6,134 bases of DNA from Methanomethylovorans sp. (GTDB lineage Archaea > Halobacteriota > Methanosarcinia > Methanosarcinales > Methanosarcinaceae): positions 1 to 6,134 of the forward strand of contig JAHFZE010000063.1 in the NCBI GenBank assembly GCA_020854785.1, in the 5' to 3' direction. The position numbers and the translations under genes are program-made. This document shows positions 1 to 6,134 of the stretch, piece after piece. The first letter of the stretch is position 1. Every line of letters starts with the position of its first letter. The notes beneath the pieces were generated by a model. It was given only the letters and a program-made list of their open reading frames with translations, searched no databases and was not told the DNA's origin.

Positions 1-2105
1 AATATTTTTTTAATGTTACTTATGGATACAGCGATGAACCCCTTTTTGAAACAAGCGAAGAATCTGCCTCATACAGTAAATTAGGTGTTGGAGCAGGCCT
101 CTCTTTTCCGATCTTTGGCACCTGGAACAAACAGAAGATAAGCTCACTTGAAGCTGAGATAAGATCGATCGAATCTCAGTTCAGGCCGAGGATACTGGAG
201 CTCCACAACCTTGCAGCACTTCGAAAGGCCTATGTAACTTTATGGTCGGAATGCGAAAAGATCGCCATTGCAGAAAGATTCCTCAAAACTGAAGAAAACA
301 CATCTAAGATACTGGTTGAAAGAGAAAAAAATGGGTTGCTGCTTCCCGCCGACAGGATAGAGTTTTTGACCGCTTACGATATGGCCAGAAGGGATATTGC
401 TGTGTCAAACATGAGAAAGACCCAGGCCCTTCAGATAATCAGGCTTGCAACAGGCCAATTATGGGAGATGCCCGGGGAGATGGAAATACCTACCCTTCCT
501 GCTTTTAACGGCATGAAAGCTGACATTGAAAAACACCCGGAGATCGCAATGAGAAAAGAGACCCTGAAAAAATATGAAGACCTGATGAATGAAAAAAGGA
601 ACGTAGACAGGGAAGGATCATTCACTGTCGGGGCTACCGCCACGAAGGATTTTCCCGGCGAGATAGGAAGCGGGGTCTACGCTTCGGTAACAATAAGCGA
701 ACCTCTTGGTACGGCATTCTCCAAAGAGGATAAAATAAAAAAAGCAGCTGAGCATGACCTGAAAAGAGCACAGCGGGAAGAGCTTTTCATGCGGATAAAA
801 GTACAGGGAGAGGCAGAAGAAGCCGCGTCACTCGCCGCTTTTGCCGTTGCCAACATAAGGGCACAGGAATCTCGGCTGGCCGCACTGACAGAGGCTGTGA
901 GAGAAAGGATAATGAGGCATGCCTCCCTCTCTGGAGACACGTTCGAGCAGCTTCAAAAGAGCAGGTACCAGTATTACCGCGGAGTAATGGATGTGCTTGA
1001 TTCGGAGATGATATTTATGCAGACCGGAGCAGACCTTCTTGGTTATGCATATCCGGATGGCCACTTGTCCGAACCCACAGAACGCATGCGGCCGATAGCA
1101 GATAATCCTCTCAGGTCGAGAATGCTTCATCCTGACTGGCTTGTATCCACAATAAATGTGCCCGGCGGCAATGCCATCATTCTTGGATCTGAGAAACTTG
1201 TTCCTGATGAATATCAGAAGACAGCGCATCAGGCAGCAGGTATTCCTCATACGGTGAGAAATATCGAGCCCACTAAGACGCTTTCAACAGTCGATCAGGG
1301 AAAAAATATTAATGAGGTGCCGATCAAAGCCGAAGGCTTAATGCCGAAATCGGTATATGTGTGGGATGCTTCGCCATTTCTTGCTCCGGAAACCAGACTG
1401 TCTTCACTTAATGAACTGAAAGCAAAGGGTTTTGATCATTTCCTGATATCGTTCACGGCGGAGCAGATCAGTAACTTCGATAAGTATTACAACAGGATGG
1501 AGCTTGAGGATCTTCTCTCTGTCGCTGTAAAAATGGGGATAAGGCCGGATCTGCTCCTTGGAGAGCCGACATGGCTCTACCCCGAAGAACGAAAAAGCCT
1601 CATCAGGATCATTGAAAAGATGGGCAGGTTCAAATTCACCGGCGTGCATCTTGATATAGAACCTGATTCGCTGCCCGGGGCAGAAGGAAAAAGGAAAGAA
1701 CTTCTTGACCACTTAATTGACACGGTAAAAGAGGTTAAAAAAACAACAGAACTTAAATTGTCTCTTTCAGTCCATCCAAGGTATTTCGAAGGAGAGCTTG
1801 GCGCAATTTCTTCAAAAGGGTTTATGGGAGTGGGGCTTGAATACGTCGCTGTAATGATATATACGACATATCCTGAGACAGCTGCAAGACGAATGAGGGA
1901 GATATTGCTCATGCATCCTTCGTTGAACTTCAGCCTTGCCCAGAGTGTAGAGAGAGCCCTTCCACCTGAAGAGAGCTACTTTTCATCCGGGATGGATAAT
2001 TACAAAGAGAGCATGGAAAGTATATCGCGCGCTCTTGCAGGAATTGGAAGGTTCAATGGCATGATAATACAGTCCTGGGAAGATATCGGAGGGATGAATA
2101 GATGA
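1..2105 (+). CDS. TolC-like outer-membrane export protein fused to a C-terminal TIM-barrel glycoside-hydrolase-like domain (5' end outside window)
   Basis: The frame is open from the first complete codon (base 3) to the TGA at 2103-2105, giving 700 residues. The in-frame TTG at 336 is internal and not the real start; the signal peptide and first helices must lie upstream. Residues about 1-350 look like an outer-membrane efflux protein, with two repeats. Each has a beta-hairpin (near residues 28-40, ending in LSFPIFGTW, and near 207-230, with VYASVTISEPLG) followed by long Ala/Glu/Arg-rich helices. Residues 351-450 are a linker without a recognised fold. Residues 451-700 begin with VYVWDASPF and contain GVHLDIEP (G547-P554), LLLGEPTW, LSLSVHP, VAVMIYTTYP and a final MIIQSWEDI. 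This is a strand/helix rhythm typical of a TIM barrel. D551 and E553 match the last two acids of the GH18 DGxDxDxE signature, while the first Asp is Thr and the middle Asp is His. TolC C-termini are periplasmic, so the barrel probably acts there. The TolC call is firm; the hydrolase call and its substrate are inferred. Confidence 0.8.
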   Translation, partial: YFFNVTYGYSDEPLFETSEESASYSKLGVGAGLSFPIFGTWNKQKISSLEAEIRSIESQFRPRILELHNLAALRKAYVTLWSECEKIAIAERFLKTEENTSKILVEREKNGLLLPADRIEFLTAYDMARRDIAVSNMRKTQALQIIRLATGQLWEMPGEMEIPTLPAFNGMKADIEKHPEIAMRKETLKKYEDLMNEKRNVDREGSFTVGATATKDFPGEIGSGVYASVTISEPLGTAFSKEDKIKKAAEHDLKRAQREELFMRIKVQGEAEEAASLAAFAVANIRAQESRLAALTEAVRERIMRHASLSGDTFEQLQKSRYQYYRGVMDVLDSEMIFMQTGADLLGYAYPDGHLSEPTERMRPIADNPLRSRMLHPDWLVSTINVPGGNAIILGSEKLVPDEYQKTAHQAAGIPHTVRNIEPTKTLSTVDQGKNINEVPIKAEGLMPKSVYVWDASPFLAPETRLSSLNELKAKGFDHFLISFTAEQISNFDKYYNRMELEDLLSVAVKMGIRPDLLLGEPTWLYPEERKSLIRIIEKMGRFKFTGVHLDIEPDSLPGAEGKRKELLDHLIDTVKEVKKTTELKLSLSVHPRYFEGELGAISSKGFMGVGLEYVAVMIYTTYPETAARRMREILLMHPSLNFSLAQSVERALPPEESYFSSGMDNYKESMESISRALAGIGRFNGMIIQSWEDIGGMNR
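2088..2093 (+). promoter_or_regulatory. Ribosome binding site for the HlyD gene, inside the end of the upstream gene
   Basis: GGAGGG lies 8 bases before the ATG at 2102, within the last codons of the TolC/TIM-barrel gene. Together with the ATGA stop/start overlap, it fixes the HlyD start and points to translational coupling. Confidence 0.7.
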
Positions 2106-3148
2106 GGGTGTCTTTTTCACAGAATCAAAAAAATGATCCGGAAGTCAGATCCGGAGTAAAGATCCCATATTCACCCGGAAAGAGGAAAACTTCTAAACTT
2201 CTCTGGTGGTCGATACTGGCTATCGTATTCACGCCGCTTATAGTTCTTTTGTTGAATATTTTTATCGACTGGATCTTTGTTTCTTCACCTGGGATCATCA
2301 GCATGGACAGCTTTGCGATAACAGCACCTGAAAATGGGTATGTCAAAGAAGTCTATGCAAAAAAAGGATCGGATGTAGATAAGGGTTTCGTGGCGATGAA
2401 ACTTGTAAGAGAGCCTTCTCCGGAACTTACTGACCAGATAGCGCTTATGAAAGCCGAAAGGGATTCACTCAACTTGACCCTGAATACCCCGGCTGCTTCT
2501 CCCCGTAACTCAACTGGACTTATTGAGCAGAATATTGAGTTCTACAGGAAAGAAGCAGCGACTGTAAGGCGTCTGATGGAGCAGGGAGCTGCAACAAGGG
2601 CTGAATTGAACCTTGCGGAATCCAACCTCAGGTCTGCAATGGCAGAACGCGAATTGATATTATCTGCAAAAGCGGATGACTCAGCGGAAAGAAACACCAG
2701 ATCCAGGCTGGATTACTACAACAGGGGAATTGAATACCTTGAGGGTCTGACTGGTTCTTCTGTTGATGTAGTAATAAAAAAAGCAGGTAGGATCCAGTCG
2801 ATCGAGGCATTCCCCGGCCAGTCTGTAAATGCCGGAGATGACCTGATATGGATAGCTGATCCGAGGACAGCAAAGGTAATAGTATACGTTGCACCGGAGA
2901 ATTTCGAAAAGATAAAGCTTGGTTCTGAAGTTAAAGTTGTTTTTCCAGGCAACTTGAGGGGCGTCAAAGCAATAGTTGAAGAAATGCCTACAACTTCTCA
3001 GAGTACACCCGGCGGTCTGGGAAGCAGGATGCTTGTTTCCCCCAGAAGTGTAAGAGTATATCTGACTCTCAAAGAATCATTGCCGGAAGAACGGATAGTG
3101 GACGGGTTGCCGGTAAAAGTCGAATGGGGACTCAGGTCCTTTTTTTAG
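2102..3148 (+). CDS. HlyD-family membrane fusion (periplasmic adaptor) protein
   Basis: This 348-residue protein should anchor in the inner membrane and link the synthase to the outer-membrane channel. Residues 1-32 are polar and basic (cytoplasmic). Residues 33-60 form one transmembrane helix (LLWWSILAIVFTPLIVLLL core). Residues about 66-103 form the first biotinyl-lipoyl half (FAITAPENGYVKEVYAKKG). Residues 106-215 form an alpha-helical hairpin with RRLMEQGAATRAELNLAE. Residues 217-252 form the second lipoyl half (KKAGRIQSIEAFPGQSVNAGDDL), and the rest is the beta-barrel domain. This order is typical of HlyD/EmrA-type adaptors. No ABC or RND pump is encoded beside it; the neighbour is a GT2 synthase, as with Alg44 and Alg8 in alginate systems, although no PilZ domain is present here. 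The ATG overlaps the upstream stop (ATGA) and has a good ribosome binding site, so the start is secure. The family call is solid; the polysaccharide role is inferred from context. Confidence 0.88.
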   Translation: MRVSFSQNQKNDPEVRSGVKIPYSPGKRKTSKLLWWSILAIVFTPLIVLLLNIFIDWIFVSSPGIISMDSFAITAPENGYVKEVYAKKGSDVDKGFVAMKLVREPSPELTDQIALMKAERDSLNLTLNTPAASPRNSTGLIEQNIEFYRKEAATVRRLMEQGAATRAELNLAESNLRSAMAERELILSAKADDSAERNTRSRLDYYNRGIEYLEGLTGSSVDVVIKKAGRIQSIEAFPGQSVNAGDDLIWIADPRTAKVIVYVAPENFEKIKLGSEVKVVFPGNLRGVKAIVEEMPTTSQSTPGGLGSRMLVSPRSVRVYLTLKESLPEERIVDGLPVKVEWGLRSFF

Positions 3149-3152
3149 GAGG
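3147..3152 (+). promoter_or_regulatory. Strong ribosome binding site for the zinc-ribbon/GGDEF-like gene
   Basis: A perfect AGGAGG lies 7 bases before the ATG at 3160. Its first two bases are the last two of the HlyD TAG stop codon, so terminating ribosomes are placed directly on the next initiation site. It supports the start chosen for the third gene. Confidence 0.85.
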
Positions 3153-3159
3153 ATAAGCG

Positions 3160-4641
3160 ATGAAAGAGTATAAGATCTACCGGATCCTTCTTGGTGAAGA
3201 GACCGCACATTCTTCCGACGATAATATCAGCGATTTTCAGAGCGCAAGAGAACTGCTGGAAATACAGCCTGAGCCTGGGATAGTGCTGCTCGACGGACTT
3301 AAAGGCAAAAAAACATCGGACAGACTCAAAGTATTCTGGGAGCTGGTCGAGCTCAGGGAATCAGTTGAATTTTGCTGTGCGCCCATTTATTTGTCACGAA
3401 CAATGCAGCAAATCGACATTCTGGTGGATGGGATCACGGGCAATATCGAAGAGAGGCTTCCGGAGGCGATCTCAATACTCGAAAAGTCTGTCAGGATAAG
3501 CAGGGATAAACTGCAGGACAATCATAACCTCAGGATGCTTGCTTTTATGTACGTAAGAGGGGAAGAATATTCCCTTTCTCCTGTCTGTTCACCCTTTTCA
3601 CAGTGGATATATTCATATCCGCATATGGCTCTCCTGCTGGACAGTTCTACAAAAGCTTCGAAGATACTCAGGCCGGAAGACCTAAGCGGCCTCGAGAGGC
3701 TGAGGTCTTTCAGGTTCGACACGGAGATGATTATGGCTCTGAGGGCTGTCTCATTCCTTGAGGATCATGGATACATAGCACAGGATGCGCTGGTCGACAG
3801 GGTCAGAAAGTGTCCTAAATGCAATACCGGACATCTTAACTATGTCGATATCTGTCCAAACTGTGGGAGCATAGACTTTAACAAAAAACTTATGATACAC
3901 TGCTTTACCTGCGGGCATGTGGCACCGGACAGCGATTTCAGGAAAAACATGTCCTTCGTATGTCCCAAATGCAATACTGTCTTAAGGCATCTGGGAAGCG
4001 ATTACGACCATCCGCTTGAGTCCCATGAATGCAACAACTGCGGTTCAAAATTCATAGAGCCTGATGTGAAGGCCGATTGCCTTTTCTGCAAGACAAGGTC
4101 TGTCCCTTCCGACCTGACAGTGGTAAATATATACAGCTATAAGCTTTCGGAGAAAGGATCCGCTGCAGTAAGGACAGGAACTATGCAGATGGAGGTACAG
4201 CTGTTCGATGGCAGGAATAACCTGAAATTTAATTATTTCTGCAGTATCGTTGAATGGATGAGGGAATACAGAAAACGCTATTCAGATGAGATATTCACCA
4301 TGATCGGCATCAAATTTTCTAACCTCTACGAGGTAGAGACCTCTGTCGGAGAAGAACTGTACAATAAGATAATGGATGAGATCATTTTCCGTATAAGGTC
4401 TATGGTAAGGACCACTGACATAACCACTTCTTCTGCGCCGGATACTTTCTGGATACTGCTTCCCAGGACAATTTTTGACAACTCAAAGATACTGGCAGAA
4501 CGCATAGAGCAGCTCAATAATATGCTTGAGATGAAGTCAGAAAACAAAATAGAGATCACTGCAAAATGTTTCCAGATCCCTACGGATGAAAGCGACATGT
4601 CTGCGGAAAAATACCTGGAACTGTTTGCCGAACAATTGTGA
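3160..4641 (+). CDS. Cytoplasmic regulator: receiver-like N-terminus, TackOD1-like zinc ribbons, degenerate GGDEF domain with intact I-site
   Basis: This 493-residue protein has no signal peptide or membrane helix. Residues 1-110 have a receiver-like pattern (GIVLLDGL with D45, then APIYLSR at 74-80), but the acidic pocket is not convincing. Residues about 210-315 carry six CxxC pairs at C218/221, 232/235, 248/251, 268/271, 291/294 and 307/310, enough for three zinc ribbons. The strings HCFTCGHV and LRHLGSDYD resemble TackOD1 (thaumarchaeal output domain 1) as I remember it. Residues about 320-493 resemble a GGDEF domain: the C-terminal ILLPRTIFDNSKILAERIEQL matches the conserved stretch after the signature, but GGDEF itself is APDTF (A426-F430). 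The I-site motif R417-T-T-D420 sits at the same spacing from the signature as in PleD. By family rules it should not make c-di-GMP, but could bind it. Inference: a c-di-GMP sensor controlling the synthase encoded next, analogous to PelD. What the receiver-like part and the zinc ribbons contact is unknown. Confidence 0.8.
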   Translation: MKEYKIYRILLGEETAHSSDDNISDFQSARELLEIQPEPGIVLLDGLKGKKTSDRLKVFWELVELRESVEFCCAPIYLSRTMQQIDILVDGITGNIEERLPEAISILEKSVRISRDKLQDNHNLRMLAFMYVRGEEYSLSPVCSPFSQWIYSYPHMALLLDSSTKASKILRPEDLSGLERLRSFRFDTEMIMALRAVSFLEDHGYIAQDALVDRVRKCPKCNTGHLNYVDICPNCGSIDFNKKLMIHCFTCGHVAPDSDFRKNMSFVCPKCNTVLRHLGSDYDHPLESHECNNCGSKFIEPDVKADCLFCKTRSVPSDLTVVNIYSYKLSEKGSAAVRTGTMQMEVQLFDGRNNLKFNYFCSIVEWMREYRKRYSDEIFTMIGIKFSNLYEVETSVGEELYNKIMDEIIFRIRSMVRTTDITTSSAPDTFWILLPRTIFDNSKILAERIEQLNNMLEMKSENKIEITAKCFQIPTDESDMSAEKYLELFAEQL

Positions 4642-4666
4642 TCGATAAAAAGAATGCGGCATAGAA

Positions 4667-5989
4667 ATGTTTGAAGAACTGCTGACTTCAGAATACATAC
4701 CTCTCCTTTTTGAAGAAGGTGCAATGACACTTCTGCTCAAGTTTATGCCTTTTGTCCTTTTTTTCGAACTGCCGCTTTCGATCCTGGTCATTATCGGGGT
4801 GATCAAATATACGCTTATCAGAAGAAATGAAGAGGAACGAAGGCCATTCTTCCCTCCTGTCTCATGTATAATCACGTGTTACAGTGAGGGGCGGGATGTG
4901 CAGAAAACGATAAGGTCTCTGACAGAGCAGATTTATCCGGGTAAGATAGAGATGCTGGCAATGATAGACGGAGCTGCAAAAAACAAACTGACCTATGATT
5001 CTGCTCTTGAAATGTCCGGATTTGTAACGGGGTTCGAAAACAGAAAACTGATCGTCGTTCCCAAGTGGCAGAGAGGAGGCCGTGTCTCCAGCCTCAACAC
5101 AGGGCTTAATTTTGCATCCGGGGAGATAATAATGGCTTTGGACGGAGACACTTCATTTGACAACAATATGGTCGAGAGGGCAACAAGGCATTTTGAAGAC
5201 CCCTCAGTAAGCGCAGTGTCAGGATGCCTAAGGGTAAGAAATGCCGATGAATCTTTGACAGCCTCTCTCCAGGCGATAGAGTATTTTGTCTCGATCCAGG
5301 CATCAAAAACCGGCTTGAGTTCCTTCAATATGGTAAACAACATATCCGGAGCGTTCGGTGTTTTTCGCAAAAGCGTTCTTGATCTGGTGGAGGGATGGGA
5401 TGCCGGCACTGCTGAAGATCTTGACATAACACTCAGGATCAAGAATTATTTTGGAAGATACAAAAAAGAATTCCGAATATTGTTTGATCCGGAAGCGATA
5501 GGACATACTGATGCCCCTGCCACCTTTAAAGGATTTCTGAAACAGAGGATACGGTGGGACGGGGACCTTTCATACTTATATTTTCGCAAGCACAGGCCTT
5601 CATTTAACCCAAAGCTTCTCGGCTGGCCGAATTTTCTGATGATAATTTTAACAGGACTCTTTTCTCAGATAGTTATGCCCTTCCTGATCTTTGCGTACAC
5701 TGTCTGGCTCTTCGTCCGATATCCGATAGAATATTCTTCAGCTTTGCTCTTGATGGTATATCTCTTTTATTTACTGCTTCTTGTTGTTATGTATCTAATC
5801 TTTGTCGTATGCCTGTCCGAAAGGCCCAAAGAAGACCTTTCCAGGCTTTGCTTCCTGCCCCTTATGCCGATCTTTGCCTTTGCTGCAAGGATGAACAGCC
5901 TTGTTGCAACAGTATGGGAGCTGACAGCAAGCGGCCACAGGGATACATCAATGGCTCCGTGGTGGGTCACACAGAAAAATAAATTCTGA
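4667..5989 (+). CDS. Processive family-2 glycosyltransferase, membrane polysaccharide synthase
   Basis: This 440-residue protein should polymerise a nucleotide sugar at the cytoplasmic face and pass the chain through its membrane helices. It has an N-terminal transmembrane segment (residues about 22-50), then a GT-A domain. The GT-A domain shows SCIITCYSEG (67-76), D101 in MIDGA, GGRVSSLNTGL, the metal-binding D159-G-D161, NISGAFGVFR, E250-D251 in TAEDLD as the likely base, and Q293-R-I-R-W297, the QxxRW motif of processive synthases. Hydrophobic segments follow at about 320-350 and 357-383, with a weaker one at 392-410. Length and layout resemble PgaC- or Alg8-type enzymes, not BcsA: there is no C-terminal PilZ domain. 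The tail ends in APWWVTQKNKF. Sugar specificity cannot be read from sequence. The ATG follows the previous stop by 25 bases and lacks a clear Shine-Dalgarno; an internal ATG at 4724 with upstream GAAGAAGG is an alternative, and would still keep the first membrane helix. Confidence 0.9.
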   Translation: MFEELLTSEYIPLLFEEGAMTLLLKFMPFVLFFELPLSILVIIGVIKYTLIRRNEEERRPFFPPVSCIITCYSEGRDVQKTIRSLTEQIYPGKIEMLAMIDGAAKNKLTYDSALEMSGFVTGFENRKLIVVPKWQRGGRVSSLNTGLNFASGEIIMALDGDTSFDNNMVERATRHFEDPSVSAVSGCLRVRNADESLTASLQAIEYFVSIQASKTGLSSFNMVNNISGAFGVFRKSVLDLVEGWDAGTAEDLDITLRIKNYFGRYKKEFRILFDPEAIGHTDAPATFKGFLKQRIRWDGDLSYLYFRKHRPSFNPKLLGWPNFLMIILTGLFSQIVMPFLIFAYTVWLFVRYPIEYSSALLLMVYLFYLLLLVVMYLIFVVCLSERPKEDLSRLCFLPLMPIFAFAARMNSLVATVWELTASGHRDTSMAPWWVTQKNKF

Positions 5990-6010
5990 TCTTAGTGCGT
6001 GAAAAGATCA
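5987..6010. terminator. Possible shared terminator hairpin between convergent genes
   Basis: A perfect 7-bp inverted repeat (TGATCTT / AAGATCA) with a 10-base loop spans the two converging stop codons. Read on the minus strand it is followed by a T-rich tract (GAATTTATTTTTC), so it could stop transcription of the permease gene. In the plus direction the downstream sequence is only moderately T-rich. The stem is short and AT-rich, so this is a tentative call. Confidence 0.35.
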
Positions 6011-6134
6011 AAAGCTATTTTGGCAAGCAGGAAGATAAGAACAACGATCATCATCGGGCGGATGAACTTTCCGCCCTTTTTCAGCGCGTAAGCGGAACCG
6101 ATATAGTTTCCTATAATGTTGCATATCCCGGCAG
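5992..6134 (-). CDS. TauE/SafE-family membrane permease, C-terminal fragment (5' end outside window)
   Basis: The reverse strand is open from the right edge to TAA at 5994-5992, giving 46 residues. The sequence has NIIGNYIGSAYALKKG, then KFIRPMM, then a hydrophobic helix (IVVLIFLLAKIAF) ending DLFTH. The pattern GNYxGSxxAxKKGxKFIRP followed by a last transmembrane helix is typical of the C-terminus of TauE/SafE (YfcA-like) proteins, which are putative exporters of sulfite or other organic or sulfur anions. Only this terminal piece is visible, so the substrate cannot be inferred. It is transcribed toward the polysaccharide operon, with 2 bases between the stop codons, and is probably functionally unrelated to it. 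It marks the downstream boundary of the operon. Confidence 0.75.
   Translation of the reverse strand, partial: AGICNIIGNYIGSAYALKKGGKFIRPMMIVVLIFLLAKIAFDLFTH

Noticed and set aside
336..338. TTG as start of the first gene
   Set aside because: The same frame is open to the left edge and already encodes TolC-like sequence (VGAGLSFPIFG) upstream of this codon, so it is internal and the gene is truncated by the window.
828..1250. 140-residue open frame on the minus strand, and similar minus-strand frames across the window (for example 4993-5442)
   Set aside because: They lie opposite strongly supported plus-strand genes, have no recognisable domain and no ribosome binding context; they are shadows of those genes.
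3140..3152. Run of seven T followed by AGGAGG as a possible programmed frameshift joining HlyD to the next gene
   Set aside because: The -1 frame meets a TAA at 3154-3156 before the next ATG, so slippage would not create a fusion; the AGGAGG is explained as a ribosome binding site.
4135..4641. Active diguanylate cyclase
   Set aside because: The GGDEF signature is replaced by APDTF, lacking both glycines and the Glu needed for substrate and metal binding, so catalysis is unlikely.
4654..4674. Six-codon ORF (ATG to TGA) overlapping the synthase start
   Set aside because: It is very short, has no clear ribosome binding site and easily arises by chance; there is no evidence for a leader peptide.
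1..6134. CRISPR arrays, tRNA/rRNA genes, insertion sequences or long repeats
   Set aside because: No spaced direct repeats, RNA gene signatures, transposase-like frames or terminal inverted repeats were seen; the window is almost fully occupied by the five coding regions.

Overview
The window shows one end of a compact, same-strand operon for making and exporting an extracellular polysaccharide. It comes from a diderm (Gram-negative type) bacterium, because the operon encodes an outer-membrane TolC-type protein and a periplasmic adaptor. Codon use is mixed, with many AGG/AGA arginine and ATA isoleucine codons at moderate GC. That fits lineages such as Synergistota, but I cannot fix the phylum from sequence reading alone, and the assignment is a weak guess.

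Layout: (1) 1-2105 (+) is the 3' part of a gene already open at the left edge. Its product joins an outer-membrane efflux (TolC-like) domain to a C-terminal TIM-barrel, glycoside-hydrolase-like domain. (2) 2102-3148 (+) is a HlyD-type membrane fusion protein, overlapping gene 1 by ATGA. (3) 3160-4641 (+) is a cytoplasmic protein with an N-terminal receiver-like region, twelve cysteines in six CxxC pairs (TackOD1-like zinc ribbons) and a C-terminal degenerate GGDEF domain. (4) 4667-5989 (+) is a membrane family-2 glycosyltransferase of the processive type. (5) 5992-6134 (-) is the C-terminal end of a TauE/SafE-family permease that converges on the operon. All real genes are separated by at most 25 bases, so there is no gene-free stretch to describe.

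Proposed working model (inference): the glycosyltransferase polymerises a sugar nucleotide and moves the chain across the inner membrane. The HlyD protein bridges the periplasm to the TolC domain, and the TIM barrel trims or edits the polymer in the periplasm, as BcsZ, AlgL and PelA do in other systems. The third protein has lost the GGDEF catalytic signature (APDTF instead) but keeps the RxxD inhibitory-site motif at exactly the right spacing. This is the arrangement by which PelD senses c-di-GMP in the Pel system. The glycosyltransferase has no PilZ domain, so the third protein is the natural candidate for a separate c-di-GMP sensor. The combination (TolC-hydrolase fusion, HlyD, zinc-ribbon/pseudo-GGDEF, GT2) does not match the canonical Bcs, Alg, Pga or Pel gene sets and is the main item of interest here.
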